From the NCBI RefSeq assembly GCF_946885955.1, contig NZ_CAMPHI010000001.1, positions 124,001 to 188,000 on the forward strand: a stretch of 64,000 bases of DNA, read 5' to 3'. The DNA is from an uncultured Pseudomonas sp. (GTDB lineage Bacteria; Pseudomonadota; Gammaproteobacteria; Pseudomonadales; Pseudomonadaceae). Position numbers and translations under genes: made by a program. How positions within the stretch are numbered: the first letter of the stretch is position 1; each line of letters opens with the position of its first letter. Positions 35,946-44,974 of this stretch are shown piece after piece. The notes under the pieces were generated by a model. That model had not been told where the DNA came from and searched no databases. It saw only the letters and a program-made list of their open reading frames with translations.

Positions 35946-37649
35946 ATGAGCGACGCACCTAATTTGTCAGGCTTGGCTCGACAGCTGGTCAATGCCGAGC
36001 TACTCAGCGACACCGCTGCAGCGCAAGCCCACGCCCAGGCGCTGCGTAATAAAATTCCGCTAGTTTCCTATCTGGTCCAAAACAAGCTGGCCAGTAGCCG
36101 TGCCATTGCGGAAATCGCAGCAGAACAGTTCGGCCTGCCATTTTGTGACCTCAGCGCTATTGAAAAGGAAAGCCAACCCCGCGACGTGATCAGCGAAAAG
36201 CTGATCCGCCAGCATCGTGCCATTCCGCTTTATCGCAGAGGTAACAAACTGTTTGTCGGGGTATCGGACCCCACCAATCACCAGGCGGTAACCGATATCC
36301 AGTTTTCCACCGGCCTTACCACCGAGCCCCTATTGGTCGAAGATGACAAGCTCGGCGATGCCATCGAAAAATTTTTCGACACCGGTACCAGCGGCATGGA
36401 GGAGTTGGGCGATGTCGATCTGGACGGTGTCGATATCCAGGCGGTCGATGACGACGCCCAGGCCAACACAGAGGGCAACTCGGCAGACGATGCGCCGGTC
36501 GTACGCTTCGTCAATAAGATGCTGCTGGATGCAATTAAATCCGGCTCGTCCGACCTACATTTCGAGCCTTATGAAAAAACCTATCGGGTGCGCTTTCGTA
36601 CCGATGGCATTCTGCGTGAGATCGCCAGGCCTCCGATCCAGTTGGCGCCTCGTATTTCAGCCCGTCTCAAGGTTATGGCCAGCCTGGATATTTCCGAACG
36701 GCGCAAGCCCCAGGACGGGCGCATCAAGATGCGCATCTCGAAAAGTAAATCCATCGACTTTCGCGTCAGTAGTTGCCCGACTCTTTGGGGCGAAAAAATC
36801 GTAATGCGGATCCTCGACCCATCGAGTGCGCAGATGGGTATCGATGCCTTGGGCTATGAAGAATCACAAAAAGATCTTTATATGGCAGCGCTTAAACAGC
36901 CCCAGGGCATGATTTTGGTGACCGGCCCTACCGGTTCCGGCAAAACCGTATCGCTATATACGGGCCTGAATATCCTCAATACCGTCGATGTAAATATCTC
37001 CACCGCCGAAGACCCGGTGGAGATCAATCTGGAAGGTATCAACCAGGTCAACGTCAACCCCAAGCAGGGCATGGACTTCACTGCGGCGCTGAAATCATTC
37101 CTGCGCCAGGATCCGGACATCATCATGGTCGGCGAAATCCGCGACCTGGATACCGCCTCCATTGCGATCAAGGCCGCGCAGACCGGGCATATGGTGATGT
37201 CGACCCTGCACACCAACAGCGCCGCGGAAACCCTTACTCGCTTGCGCAATATGGGCGTGCCCTCGTTCAATATCGCCACCTCGGTCAACCTGATCATCGC
37301 GCAACGCCTGGCGCGCAAGCTGTGCAGCAGCTGCAAGAAGGAGGTTCAGATCCCACGGGAAGCATTGCTCGAAGAAGGCTTCCCGGAAAACAAGATCGGC
37401 ACCTTCAAGATTTACAGCCCAGTCGGCTGCGAAAATTGCAACGGCGGTTACAAGGGCCGTGTCGGGATTTATGAAGTGGTTAAAAACACGCCGGCCCTGC
37501 AACGGATTATCATGGAAGAAGGCAATTCCATTGATATTTCAGTGCAAATGCGTAAGGACGGCTTTAATGATCTGCGCACCTCGGCATTGCTCAAGGCCAT
37601 GCAGGGCATTACCAGCCTCGAAGAAGTCAACCGTGTGACCAAGGATTAA
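35946..37649 (+). CDS. pilB: Type IV pilus extension ATPase
   Basis: 567-residue cytoplasmic hexameric ATPase that powers pilus assembly. The N-terminal GspE_N/MshEN-like region (1 to about 150) is followed by the Walker A GPTGSGKT (about 326-333), the Asp box TAEDPVE, Walker B IIMVGEIRD and the His box TGHMVMSTLHTN. A tetracysteine zinc motif, CSSCKK with CENCNGG, confirms a PilB-type rather than PilT-type motor. It is followed by pilC after a three-base gap and is divergent from pilA. Confidence 0.97.
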   Translation: MSDAPNLSGLARQLVNAELLSDTAAAQAHAQALRNKIPLVSYLVQNKLASSRAIAEIAAEQFGLPFCDLSAIEKESQPRDVISEKLIRQHRAIPLYRRGNKLFVGVSDPTNHQAVTDIQFSTGLTTEPLLVEDDKLGDAIEKFFDTGTSGMEELGDVDLDGVDIQAVDDDAQANTEGNSADDAPVVRFVNKMLLDAIKSGSSDLHFEPYEKTYRVRFRTDGILREIARPPIQLAPRISARLKVMASLDISERRKPQDGRIKMRISKSKSIDFRVSSCPTLWGEKIVMRILDPSSAQMGIDALGYEESQKDLYMAALKQPQGMILVTGPTGSGKTVSLYTGLNILNTVDVNISTAEDPVEINLEGINQVNVNPKQGMDFTAALKSFLRQDPDIIMVGEIRDLDTASIAIKAAQTGHMVMSTLHTNSAAETLTRLRNMGVPSFNIATSVNLIIAQRLARKLCSSCKKEVQIPREALLEEGFPENKIGTFKIYSPVGCENCNGGYKGRVGIYEVVKNTPALQRIIMEEGNSIDISVQMRKDGFNDLRTSALLKAMQGITSLEEVNRVTKD

Positions 37650-37652
37650 CCC

Positions 37653-38873
37653 ATGGCGGCCAAAGCTCTAAAAACCAGCGTTTTCGTCTGGGAAGGCACC
37701 GATAAAAAAGGCGGCAAGATCAAGGGCGAACTGACTGGACAGAATCCGGCCCTGATCAAGGCCCAACTACGAAAGCAGGGCATCAACCCGCTCAAGGTTC
37801 GTAAAAAACCTGCCTCGCTGTTTAGTGCCGGCAAAAAGATCAAACCGCTGGATATCGCGCTGTTCACTCGGCAGATGGCGACCATGATGAAGGCAGGGGT
37901 GCCGCTACTGCAATCCTTCGACATTATCGGCGAGGGTTTCGAAAATCCCAATATGCGCAAACTGATCGATGAGGTAAAGCAGGAAGTGGCGGCTGGTAAC
38001 AGCTTCGCGGCATCCTTGCGTAAAAAACCTCAATATTTCGACGACCTTTATTGCAACCTTGTCGACTCCGGCGAGCAATCCGGCGCCTTGGAAACCCTGC
38101 TAGACCGGGTCGCCACCTATAAAGAGAAAACCGAAGCCCTTAAGGCCAAGATCAAAAAGGCCATGACCTATCCGATCTCGGTGATAGTCGTGGCCGTAAT
38201 CGTAACGGCTATCCTGCTAATCAAGGTGGTACCTCAATTCGAAAGCGTTTTTGCCGGTTTCGGTGCAGAGCTACCGGCCTTTACCCAAGTTGTTGTCGGC
38301 ATGTCGCGCGGCTTGCAGGAGTGGTGGTTTGTATTTATCGGCGTTTTTTTTGCAATTGCCTTCAGCTTTAAGGAGGCTCACAAACGCTCCGAGAAATTTC
38401 GCAATTTCCTCGACAGGACACTGCTCAAGGCACCCATTGTTGGCGACATTCTCTACAAGGCCGTAGTGGCCCGCTATGCGCGTACGCTGGCCACTACTTT
38501 TGCCGCGGGCGTTCCGCTGGTCGAAGCACTCGATTCTGTCGCAGGCGCTACCGGTAACGTGGTGTTTAGAGATGCCGTAAATAAGATCCGTAACGACGTG
38601 TCCTCCGGTAGCCAGTTGAACTTTTCGATGCGTACCACCGGCATATTCCCTAGCATGGCTATCCAGATGACTGCCATTGGCGAGGAGTCCGGCTCGTTGG
38701 ATGAAATGCTCGATAAGGTCGCAGGTTATTATGAAGATGAAGTCGATAACGCCGTAGACAACCTCACCACCTTGATGGAACCGATGATTATGGCGGTACT
38801 GGGTGTCTTGGTTGGCGGCCTGATCATTGCAATGTATCTACCTATCTTCCAGCTGGGCTCGGTGGTTGGTTAA
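37653..38873 (+). CDS. pilC: Type IV pilus inner-membrane platform protein
   Basis: 406-residue GspF-family protein with two repeated cytoplasmic T2SSF domains (about 70-195 and 275-400) and three transmembrane helices near 180-200, 220-245 and 380-400. It couples PilB to pilin insertion at the platform. pilBCD are nearly contiguous: pilC starts three bases after pilB and is followed by pilD after three bases. Confidence 0.97.
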   Translation: MAAKALKTSVFVWEGTDKKGGKIKGELTGQNPALIKAQLRKQGINPLKVRKKPASLFSAGKKIKPLDIALFTRQMATMMKAGVPLLQSFDIIGEGFENPNMRKLIDEVKQEVAAGNSFAASLRKKPQYFDDLYCNLVDSGEQSGALETLLDRVATYKEKTEALKAKIKKAMTYPISVIVVAVIVTAILLIKVVPQFESVFAGFGAELPAFTQVVVGMSRGLQEWWFVFIGVFFAIAFSFKEAHKRSEKFRNFLDRTLLKAPIVGDILYKAVVARYARTLATTFAAGVPLVEALDSVAGATGNVVFRDAVNKIRNDVSSGSQLNFSMRTTGIFPSMAIQMTAIGEESGSLDEMLDKVAGYYEDEVDNAVDNLTTLMEPMIMAVLGVLVGGLIIAMYLPIFQLGSVVG

Positions 38874-38876
38874 TTT

Positions 38877-39746
38877 ATGCTGCTTGAATTTCTGGCCGGC
38901 AACTTGCCGGCCTTCGTTTTTTCCTGCCTGATTTTGGGTCTATTAATCGGCAGCTTCCTCAACGTAGTCATTTATCGCCTGCCCAAGATGTTGCAGCGCG
39001 ACTGGCAAGAGCAGGCGCGCGAGGTGCTTGAACTGCCTGCACAGCCACGCGGGGAGACCTTTAACCTGGTTCTACCCAACTCCAAATGTCCGCACTGCAA
39101 GCATGAAATCAGGCCCTGGGAAAACATTCCGGTCATCAGCTACCTGTTTCTGCGTGGTAAATGCTCCAGCTGCAAAACCTCGATCAGCAAGCGTTACCCC
39201 TTGGTCGAGCTGAGTTGTGGCTTGCTCTCAGCCTATGTGGCCTGGCATTTCGGTTTTGGCTTGCAGGCTGGCGGTATGTTGCTGCTGACCTGGGGTCTAC
39301 TGGCGATGAGCTTGATCGATGCCGATCATCAATTGCTGCCCGATATGCTGGTATTGCCGCTGCTGTGGCTGGGCCTGATCGCCAATTACTTCGGCCTGTA
39401 CACCAGTCTGGGTGATGCGCTCTGGGGTGCGATTGCCGGATATTTGAGCCTGTGGTCGGTCTATTGGTTGTTCAAACTGGTGACCGGCAAGGAAGGCATG
39501 GGCTTTGGCGACTTCAAGCTGCTGGCGATGCTCGGCGCCTGGGGCGGATGGCAGGTGTTGCCACTGACCATTCTGTTGTCGTCGCTGGTAGGGGCGGTGC
39601 TCGGGCTGATTATGTTGCGCCTGCGTAACGCGGAAACCAGCACGCCGATTCCTTTCGGGCCTTACCTGGCGCTGGCCGGCTGGATCGCCTTGCTCTGGGG
39701 CGATCAGATCACCAGCAGCTACCTGCAATTTGCCGGCATGCGCTAG
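38877..39746 (+). CDS. pilD: Prepilin peptidase / N-methyltransferase
   Basis: 289-residue bifunctional inner-membrane enzyme that cleaves prepilin leaders and methylates the new N-terminal Phe. The cytoplasmic loop carries the zinc tetracysteine pair CPHCKH and CSSCKT. The two catalytic aspartates are in SLIDADHQ and GFGDFKLL. It should process both short pilins here, as well as type II secretion pseudopilins elsewhere. Confidence 0.97.
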   Translation: MLLEFLAGNLPAFVFSCLILGLLIGSFLNVVIYRLPKMLQRDWQEQAREVLELPAQPRGETFNLVLPNSKCPHCKHEIRPWENIPVISYLFLRGKCSSCKTSISKRYPLVELSCGLLSAYVAWHFGFGLQAGGMLLLTWGLLAMSLIDADHQLLPDMLVLPLLWLGLIANYFGLYTSLGDALWGAIAGYLSLWSVYWLFKLVTGKEGMGFGDFKLLAMLGAWGGWQVLPLTILLSSLVGAVLGLIMLRLRNAETSTPIPFGPYLALAGWIALLWGDQITSSYLQFAGMR

Positions 39747-39920
39747 CCACGCAAGAAAGTCACGGAACCCGCCTGCAACGCTTACCGGCAGGCGGGAATC
39801 GTAACGTCACACCACCCCGGCATGCCTGCCGCGCACCAGCAACCTCCCCCGGCGTTCGCCAGCAGGCGGACGACTGCACTACAATCGCCGCTCGTTTATA
39901 GCCCAACGAGCGGCGAGCTG

Positions 39921-40532
39921 ATGACAAAACCCTGGATTCTTGGCCTTACCGGCGGCATCGGCAGCGGTAAAAGCGCGGTCGCGCAATGCTTTATCGAGCG
40001 CGGCGTGCACGTGGTGGATGCCGACCACGCGGCCCGCTGGGTGGTCGAGCCCGGCAAGCCGGCGTTGGCGAAAATCGTCGAGCATTTTGGTTCGGGCGTA
40101 TTACAAGCGGACGGCCAGTTGGATCGCAGCGCGCTACGTCGCCTGATTTTCGAGAGCGCCGAGCAACGTCAGTGGCTGGAGGCGCTGCTGCACCCATTGA
40201 TTGGTCAGGAAATCATGCAGAACCTGGCGCAAGCTCAGTCGCCCTATGCCATTCTGGTTTCGCCCTTGCTGGTCGAGTCCGGCCAATACAAGTTGGCGCA
40301 ACGCGTGCTGGTCGTCGATGCGCCGCCGGAACTGCAGTTACAACGCACCACGCTGCGCGATAATAGTCCCGCCGAGCAGATTCAAGCGATCATGCAGACC
40401 CAGGCCAGCCGCGAAGAGCGCCTGCGGCACGCGGATGACATATTGCTCAACGACAAGGACCTGAAGCACCTGGACGCCGAAGTCGAACGACTGCATCAAT
40501 TTTATCTGACGTTAAGCGGAGGCCAGCCATGA
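39921..40532 (+). CDS. coaE: Dephospho-CoA kinase
   Basis: 203-residue enzyme for the last step of CoA synthesis. The P-loop is GGIGSGKS (11-18), followed by [13 protein letters not shown] and the CoaE lid region with RVLVVDAP. The ATG at 39921 has only a weak GCGAG site; upstream in-frame extension is unconserved. It overlaps yacG by four bases (ATGA), forming the usual pilD-coaE-yacG group. Confidence 0.95.
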   Translation: MTKPWILGLTGGIGSGKSAVAQCFIERGVHVVDADHAARWVVEPGKPALAKIVEHFGSGVLQADGQLDRSALRRLIFESAEQRQWLEALLHPLIGQEIMQNLAQAQSPYAILVSPLLVESGQYKLAQRVLVVDAPPELQLQRTTLRDNSPAEQIQAIMQTQASREERLRHADDILLNDKDLKHLDAEVERLHQFYLTLSGGQP

Positions 40533-40729
40533 GCCAACCCACCTTAGTGAAATGCCCGACCTGCAGCGCGCCCGTGGAATGGGGCCCGCAAAGCCCCAAC
40601 CGGCCGTTTTGCTCCGAGCGCTGCAAGCTGATCGACCTGGGCGCCTGGGCGTCGGAAGAGCACGCCATCCCAGGAAACGAACTGGAAGACGAGCTGTTCT
40701 CCAGTGATCTGCCGCCACGCCAGCACTGA
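40529..40729 (+). CDS. yacG: Zinc-binding DNA gyrase inhibitor YacG
   Basis: 66-residue zinc-finger protein with cysteines C9, C12, C28 and C32 (KCPTCS ... FCSERCK) and a disordered acidic C-terminus. E. coli YacG binds GyrB and inhibits gyrase. Translationally coupled to coaE. Confidence 0.95.
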   Translation: MSQPTLVKCPTCSAPVEWGPQSPNRPFCSERCKLIDLGAWASEEHAIPGNELEDELFSSDLPPRQH

Positions 40730-40804
40730 GTGCGCAGTTCAAACCAGCGTGGGGCCTCCTTGTTTCCACGCAATCAGCCAAACCGAGTGGCGCTTTTGTA
40801 GCCT

Positions 40805-40842
40805 GCAATCCGGGGCCAAGCCTCTGAGGACACCCGGATTGC
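40805..40842. repeat. Extragenic hairpin, GCAATCCGGG...CCCGGATTGC family
   Basis: Perfect 10-bp arms at 40805-40814 and 40833-40842. The same arms recur at 63019-63063 and, in a longer form, at 23299-23365. Confidence 0.7.
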
Positions 40843-40891
40843 CGCGCCTATCCCAGCTAGGGTGTTACATTTTCCCGTAGCCAGAGAGCCA

Positions 40892-41107
40892 CTAAGGCCG
40901 CATAAAACCGTAATCGCGCTGATCGTCCAGATTCTCCGCGAGAAATTGCAATTCCGCCGCCAGGTCAGCCACCGCACGCTCGTGACTGCTGCGCTGCACC
41001 ACCGCGCTGAGCAGCGCGCGCAAGGCCAGTGCCGGCTCGAAGCCCAGCTCACACGCCCGTTGTAGGCTCTGTTCGAGCTCGTGTTTGGCCCACTCATGCA
41101 CACCCAT
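40892..41107 (-). CDS. Small conserved helical protein of the coaE-ndh region
   Basis: 71 residues from the ATG at 41107, six bases after GGAGGG. Entirely helical and acidic (VHEWAKHELEQSLQRACELG), soluble, no motif recognised. Strong ribosome site and position suggest it is real and equivalent to the small hypothetical gene next to yacG in P. aeruginosa. Function unknown. Confidence 0.72.
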   Translation of the reverse strand: MGVHEWAKHELEQSLQRACELGFEPALALRALLSAVVQRSSHERAVADLAAELQFLAENLDDQRDYGFMRP

Positions 41108-41220
41108 CGCCACCCCTCCACACCTGATCGAAATCTACGCTTAGCCTGCCTGACAGGCCACGCTGCCGCTTGACCTGGATCAACCGGACGCTCCCCATCA
41201 AGCCGCGCGCACACCGCTCA

Positions 41221-41910
41221 TCATTGCGGCTTATCGATATCCTTCCAGGGGGCGGACAGATAGCGACTGCGATTGAAGGTCTCCAACCAGTCCGGATAGA
41301 ACACCACCAGCGCGGTTACCAGCATGCCATTGACAAAAGCCTCGGGAAAAATCACCAACCATAGATATCCGACGAAGTCCCCGAGCCAGAGCGGCATGGG
41401 AAATAATCCGTCGACCCACAGCACACCCAGCCCGGCCAGGATGCAGAGCAAGGCAGCCAGGGCCGCCGGGAAAAAACCGCAGAAAAAGATATACACGAAC
41501 AGATTTCGCGGCTGCGTCCGCTCCACTCGAAGCGAGCAGATTTCGGTAACTGCCACCGGGATCACTATCAGCAACACCCCGTTCACGCCAAGGGCAGCGA
41601 GATCCTGGCGCCCCAGCAGCAACATTCCCAATTGCGCGACGAGCCCCGCGATCATCGCCAACGGCCAGTCCAGCAACAGGGTAACCGCCGTCATGCCAAT
41701 CAAGTGATAGGACAGGCCAGAGGCGAAATCGCGTCGCACCAACCACAAGAGAAACAATGCCAACACAGTCCCGAACAGCAGATGCTGTCGCCGAAAATCG
41801 CTAACCAACTCCAGCCAGGGTGCGCGCCATAACGCCCAAAGCAGCAACGGCCCATACAGCAGCCAGCCGATAACCTGGGTGGTGGGTGAGAGCAATTGTG
41901 CAGCGATCAT
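41221..41910 (-). CDS. Predicted membrane protein, CbiM/ECF-permease-like (COG3235 type)
   Basis: 229-residue polytopic protein with about six hydrophobic helices. Histidine- and glutamate-bearing helices (GLSYHLIGM, VTEICSL, FPEAFVNGMLV) resemble the substrate-binding CbiM-like energy-coupling-factor permeases. No ECF ATPase or partner is adjacent, so it may act alone or with distant components; cobalt or nickel is a guess from the family. Occupies the same slot as a conserved membrane protein in P. aeruginosa. Confidence 0.75.
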   Translation of the reverse strand: MIAAQLLSPTTQVIGWLLYGPLLLWALWRAPWLELVSDFRRQHLLFGTVLALFLLWLVRRDFASGLSYHLIGMTAVTLLLDWPLAMIAGLVAQLGMLLLGRQDLAALGVNGVLLIVIPVAVTEICSLRVERTQPRNLFVYIFFCGFFPAALAALLCILAGLGVLWVDGLFPMPLWLGDFVGYLWLVIFPEAFVNGMLVTALVVFYPDWLETFNRSRYLSAPWKDIDKPQ

Positions 41911-42068
41911 CTATTGTCCCCGTCATTAGCAGGCTGTTGAACATGACCTGCTTTGGCGATACAGCGTTAAAAATGCCTTGCACGTGAAGGCGGCACCCAA
42001 GCGGCAACCGGATAAAATCCTGCGCCGCGCACTTCCAGCCGGCTCGGCGCGCACGCTAAGCTTGCCCC

Positions 42069-42698
42069 ATGGATGACTCCGACTACTTACGCCTGCTGAC
42101 GCACCAGGCCGAACAAGCCAATGCGTTCCTGTCCAACGCACGCAAATGGGAACGCGAGCGCTGGGTATGCCAACGCTTGCTGCAAGCGTTGAATGTCAGA
42201 CACCGCCTCGAAGAATTCGGCGCATCCGAGCAAGAACCGCCAGACGTGGTATTCCGCGAGGCCAACTTCGAAGTCTTCTTCGTTCTGGATCAAGGGCGTC
42301 GCCTGAATGACGAATGGCGCGCAGAACTGGATCGTCGCCGCAGCGCCTTCTCGCTCAGCCAGTTGGTACGCCGCGAAGCCAGGCCCAAGCGAATTGGCGC
42401 CGCCGAGCTACAGGCCCGCCTGGCGCCGACTTTGCGCAAAAAAGCCCACAATTATATGGAACGCGGCCTCGACCTCAGCGAGCTCGATCTGTTGGCGTTC
42501 GTCAGCCTGAAGCGCTCCGTGCTGGATTTCAATAGTCACTTCCCGCCGCCCACCGAATATTTGCGCCAGGGTTGGCGCTCGCTGTCGCTGGTCGGCCCGA
42601 CGTTCGCCCGAGTACTCTTCGCCCACCCGGACGCACCGACGTTTCTGCGTCACAATCTCGGACGCAGCGTGCTATTCGATGTCGGCATCAGTCTATGA
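42069..42698 (+). CDS. DUF1780 protein
   Basis: 209-residue soluble protein that I recognise as the Pseudomonas DUF1780 family, proposed from structure to have a nuclease-like fold. The N-terminus is helical (DSDYLRLLTHQAEQANAFLSN) and the C-terminus contains NLGRSVLFDVGISL. No partner gene is evident. Function is not established. Confidence 0.8.
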   Translation: MDDSDYLRLLTHQAEQANAFLSNARKWERERWVCQRLLQALNVRHRLEEFGASEQEPPDVVFREANFEVFFVLDQGRRLNDEWRAELDRRRSAFSLSQLVRREARPKRIGAAELQARLAPTLRKKAHNYMERGLDLSELDLLAFVSLKRSVLDFNSHFPPPTEYLRQGWRSLSLVGPTFARVLFAHPDAPTFLRHNLGRSVLFDVGISL

Positions 42699-42847
42699 TG
42701 CTAGCGGTGGCGCGCCGAGCAATACCGCACCAAGTTCGCCTGAACGACAATCCGAACATTGAGCCGCCAACCAGCCCCCAGCTAGAATGCCGCGAATCCG
42801 CGGCGCAGTTGAGGGTCCTGCAACTGAGCCGACCTACCGAGGTGTCC

Positions 42848-43021
42848 ATGTCCAGCCGCCTGAGCCCCGACGACCAAAAGCGCGTCGATCAGTACCTGAG
42901 CGCCCCACAACACCAAGTCGAACGCCAACCTTTCAGGGTATGGCGTTTGCTGCTGGTGATACTGCTCGCCGTAATCGGCCTGGGCCTGCTGAGCCGTCTT
43001 CTGAGTAACCTGGTGCTATGA
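42848..43021 (+). CDS. DUF3094-type small membrane protein
   Basis: 57 residues from the ATG at 42848 behind GAGGTG. A polar N-terminal half (SPDDQKRVDQYLSAP) is followed by a single C-terminal transmembrane helix (VILLAVIGLGLLSRLL), a tail-anchored layout. Recognised as the short conserved gene before ndh in Pseudomonas. Longer readings of this frame upstream are unsupported. Confidence 0.78.
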   Translation: MSSRLSPDDQKRVDQYLSAPQHQVERQPFRVWRLLLVILLAVIGLGLLSRLLSNLVL

Positions 43022-43084
43022 GCTGCCTCGCGCTCGCCCGGGTGATACTCGCCGCATTTTTTTCAAACCTTGCGAGAATATCCC

Positions 43085-44386
43085 ATGTCCCACCAAATCG
43101 TGATCGTCGGCGGCGGCGCCGGCGGCCTGGAGCTCGCTACCCGTCTGGGTAGAACACTGGGCAAACGAGGCCAAGCGCATATCACCCTGGTCGATGCCAA
43201 CCTGACGCATATCTGGAAACCGTTGCTGCATGAAGTCGCCGCCGGCTCGCTCAACTCCTCGGAAGACGAGCTGAACTACGTAGCCCAGGCAAAATGGAAC
43301 CATTTCGAGTTTCAGCTCGGCTGCATGTCCGGCCTGGATCGCGCAACACGACGCATTACCCTGGCTGCCGCCTATGACGAGGATGGTGAGTTACTAACCC
43401 CGGAGCGCGAGCTGGCCTACGACAGCCTGGTGCTTGCCGTTGGCAGTACCACCAACGATTTCGGCACTCCGGGCGCCGCCGAGCACTGCCTTTTCCTGGA
43501 TACCCGCGAACAGGCCGAACGCTTCCACCGCCAACTGCTCAGCCATTACCTGCGCGCCCACGCCAGGCAAACCGACAATACCCAATTGATCAACGTGGCG
43601 ATTGTCGGCGCAGGTGCCACTGGCGTGGAACTGGCCGCCGAGCTGCACCATGCCGCCCATGAACTGGCCGCTTACGGCCTTGACCGTATCCGCCCGGAGA
43701 ATATGCGCATCACCCTGATCGAGGCTGGCCCACGCGTACTGCCCGCATTGCCCGAACGCATTGGCCTACCGGTGCACAAGACTCTGGAAAAGCTCGGCGT
43801 CACCGTACTGACTGGCGCCGCAGTCAGCGAGGTGAGCCGCGACGCATTGCAAACCGCGCAAGGCCAGACCATCCCCGCCAGCCTGAAAGTCTGGGCTGCG
43901 GGAATTCGCGCCCCGGCATTTCTCAAGGATCTGGACGGATTGGAAAGCAACCGCATCAATCAATTACAGGTGCGAGCAACCCTGCAAACCACCCGCGACG
44001 ACAACATCTTCGCCTTTGGCGACTGCGCCGCCTGCCCCCAGCCCGGCCAGGAAGGCCGCAATGTGCCGCCGCGCGCCCAGGCCGCGCACCAACAAGCATC
44101 GCTGTTGGCCAAGTCGCTGAAACTGCGTATCGCTGGCCAGCCGCTGCCCGAATACCGTTATCGCGACTATGGCTCGCTGATCTCGTTATCGAGTTTTTCT
44201 GCGATCGGCAATCTGATGGGTAACCTGACAGGAAGCGTGATGCTCGAAGGCTGGTTGGCGCGGATGTTCTACGTGTCGCTGTATCGCATGCACCAGATGG
44301 CCCTGTACGGCGTGGTGCGCACGCTGCTACTGATGATCGGCGGACATATCGGGCGCAGTACCGAACCACGCCTCAAGCTGCACTGA
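43085..44386 (+). CDS. ndh: Type II NADH dehydrogenase
   Basis: 433-residue membrane-associated flavoprotein that passes electrons from NADH to quinone without pumping protons. FAD-binding GGGAGG is at the N-terminus (about 9-14), the NADH-binding GAGATGVELAAEL in the middle, and the second FAD motif FAFGDCA near 320. The C-terminal amphipathic/hydrophobic stretch is complete. ATG at 43085. It is followed by a bidirectional terminator shared with the tRNA operon. Confidence 0.95.
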   Translation: MSHQIVIVGGGAGGLELATRLGRTLGKRGQAHITLVDANLTHIWKPLLHEVAAGSLNSSEDELNYVAQAKWNHFEFQLGCMSGLDRATRRITLAAAYDEDGELLTPERELAYDSLVLAVGSTTNDFGTPGAAEHCLFLDTREQAERFHRQLLSHYLRAHARQTDNTQLINVAIVGAGATGVELAAELHHAAHELAAYGLDRIRPENMRITLIEAGPRVLPALPERIGLPVHKTLEKLGVTVLTGAAVSEVSRDALQTAQGQTIPASLKVWAAGIRAPAFLKDLDGLESNRINQLQVRATLQTTRDDNIFAFGDCAACPQPGQEGRNVPPRAQAAHQQASLLAKSLKLRIAGQPLPEYRYRDYGSLISLSSFSAIGNLMGNLTGSVMLEGWLARMFYVSLYRMHQMALYGVVRTLLLMIGGHIGRSTEPRLKLH

Positions 44387-44470
44387 GCCCTCAAGGGATC
44401 CGGGGGCGACCCCGGATTGTGCTGACGTTTATCCAGGTTGCGGATACCGGACAGTGCCGAATCGCAGGCA

Positions 44471-44500
44471 ATAAAAAACCCGCACCAGGCGGGTTTTTTA
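44471..44500. terminator. Bidirectional terminator between ndh and tRNA genes
   Basis: Stem CCCGC/GCGGG with loop ACCAG is flanked by six A on the left and six T on the right, so it works on both strands for the convergent ndh and tRNA transcripts. Confidence 0.92.
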
Positions 44501-44520
44501 TCATTCAAGCGAACTTGAAA

Positions 44521-44596
44521 TGGTGGGTCGTGTAGGATTCGAACCTACGACCAATTGGTTAAAAGCCAACTGCTCTACCAACTGAGCTAACGACCC
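44521..44596 (-). tRNA. tRNA-Lys (TTT)
   Basis: 76 bases with encoded CCA. Acceptor GGGTCGT pairs with ACGACCC, the T-loop is GTTCGAATC, and the anticodon loop CTTTTAA carries TTT. Last of three tRNAs read from right to left. Confidence 0.97.
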
Positions 44597-44601
44597 GAAA
44601 A

Positions 44602-44678
44602 TGGTCGGGGTAGGGGGATTCGAACTCCCGACATCCTGCTCCCAAAGCAGGCGCGCTACCGGACTGCGCTATACCCCG
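44602..44678 (-). tRNA. tRNA-Pro (TGG)
   Basis: 77 bases with encoded CCA. Acceptor CGGGGTA pairs with TACCCCG, the T-loop is GTTCGAATC, and the anticodon TGG lies in loop CTTTGGGA. Second of the three-tRNA operon. Confidence 0.97.
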
Positions 44679-44688
44679 ATTAGAAGAT

Positions 44689-44764
44689 TGGCTCCGCGAC
44701 CAGGACTCGAACCTGGGACCCAATGATTAACAGTCATTTGCTCTACCGACTGAGCTATCGCGGA
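44689..44764 (-). tRNA. tRNA-Asn (GTT)
   Basis: 76 bases with encoded CCA. Acceptor TCCGCGA pairs with TCGCGGA, the T-loop is GTTCGAGTC, and the anticodon loop is CTGTTAA. First of the operon. Confidence 0.97.
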
Positions 44765-44831
44765 ACTAAGCGCTTCTAAATTCTCATCTACCGGCGTTGG
44801 CCTGAGCCGTTTCCCGTATCTGAGGCGCGCC

Positions 44832-44859
44832 ATTTTACGTTTCCACGACGCCCTGTCAA
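44832..44859 (-). promoter_or_regulatory. Sigma-70 promoter of the tRNA operon
   Basis: On the minus strand, TTGACA (44859-44854), a 16-base spacer and TAAAAT (44837-44832), followed by a G+C-rich discriminator (GGCGCGCC) typical of stringently controlled stable-RNA promoters. About 70 bases before tRNA-Asn. Confidence 0.85.
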
Positions 44860-44974
44860 GCCCTTAAATTGCTTTTATGACAATGCTTTGCAGGCACATG
44901 GTCGACTGCTATACCTAGCTAACAATTACGCCCTTCTCCGCGCCTCCAGCCTCAGGCTTTCAGCAGGAACGTCC

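Noticed and set aside
41925..41965. GCAGGCTGTTGAA sequence resembling one end of the clpB-leader repeat
   Set aside because: Only one short end is present and no matching inverted arm was found, so it is not called as a repeat.
44395..44450. CCGGGGGCGACCCCGG dyad after ndh
   Set aside because: Short and irregular; the clear terminator lies further on at 44471-44500.
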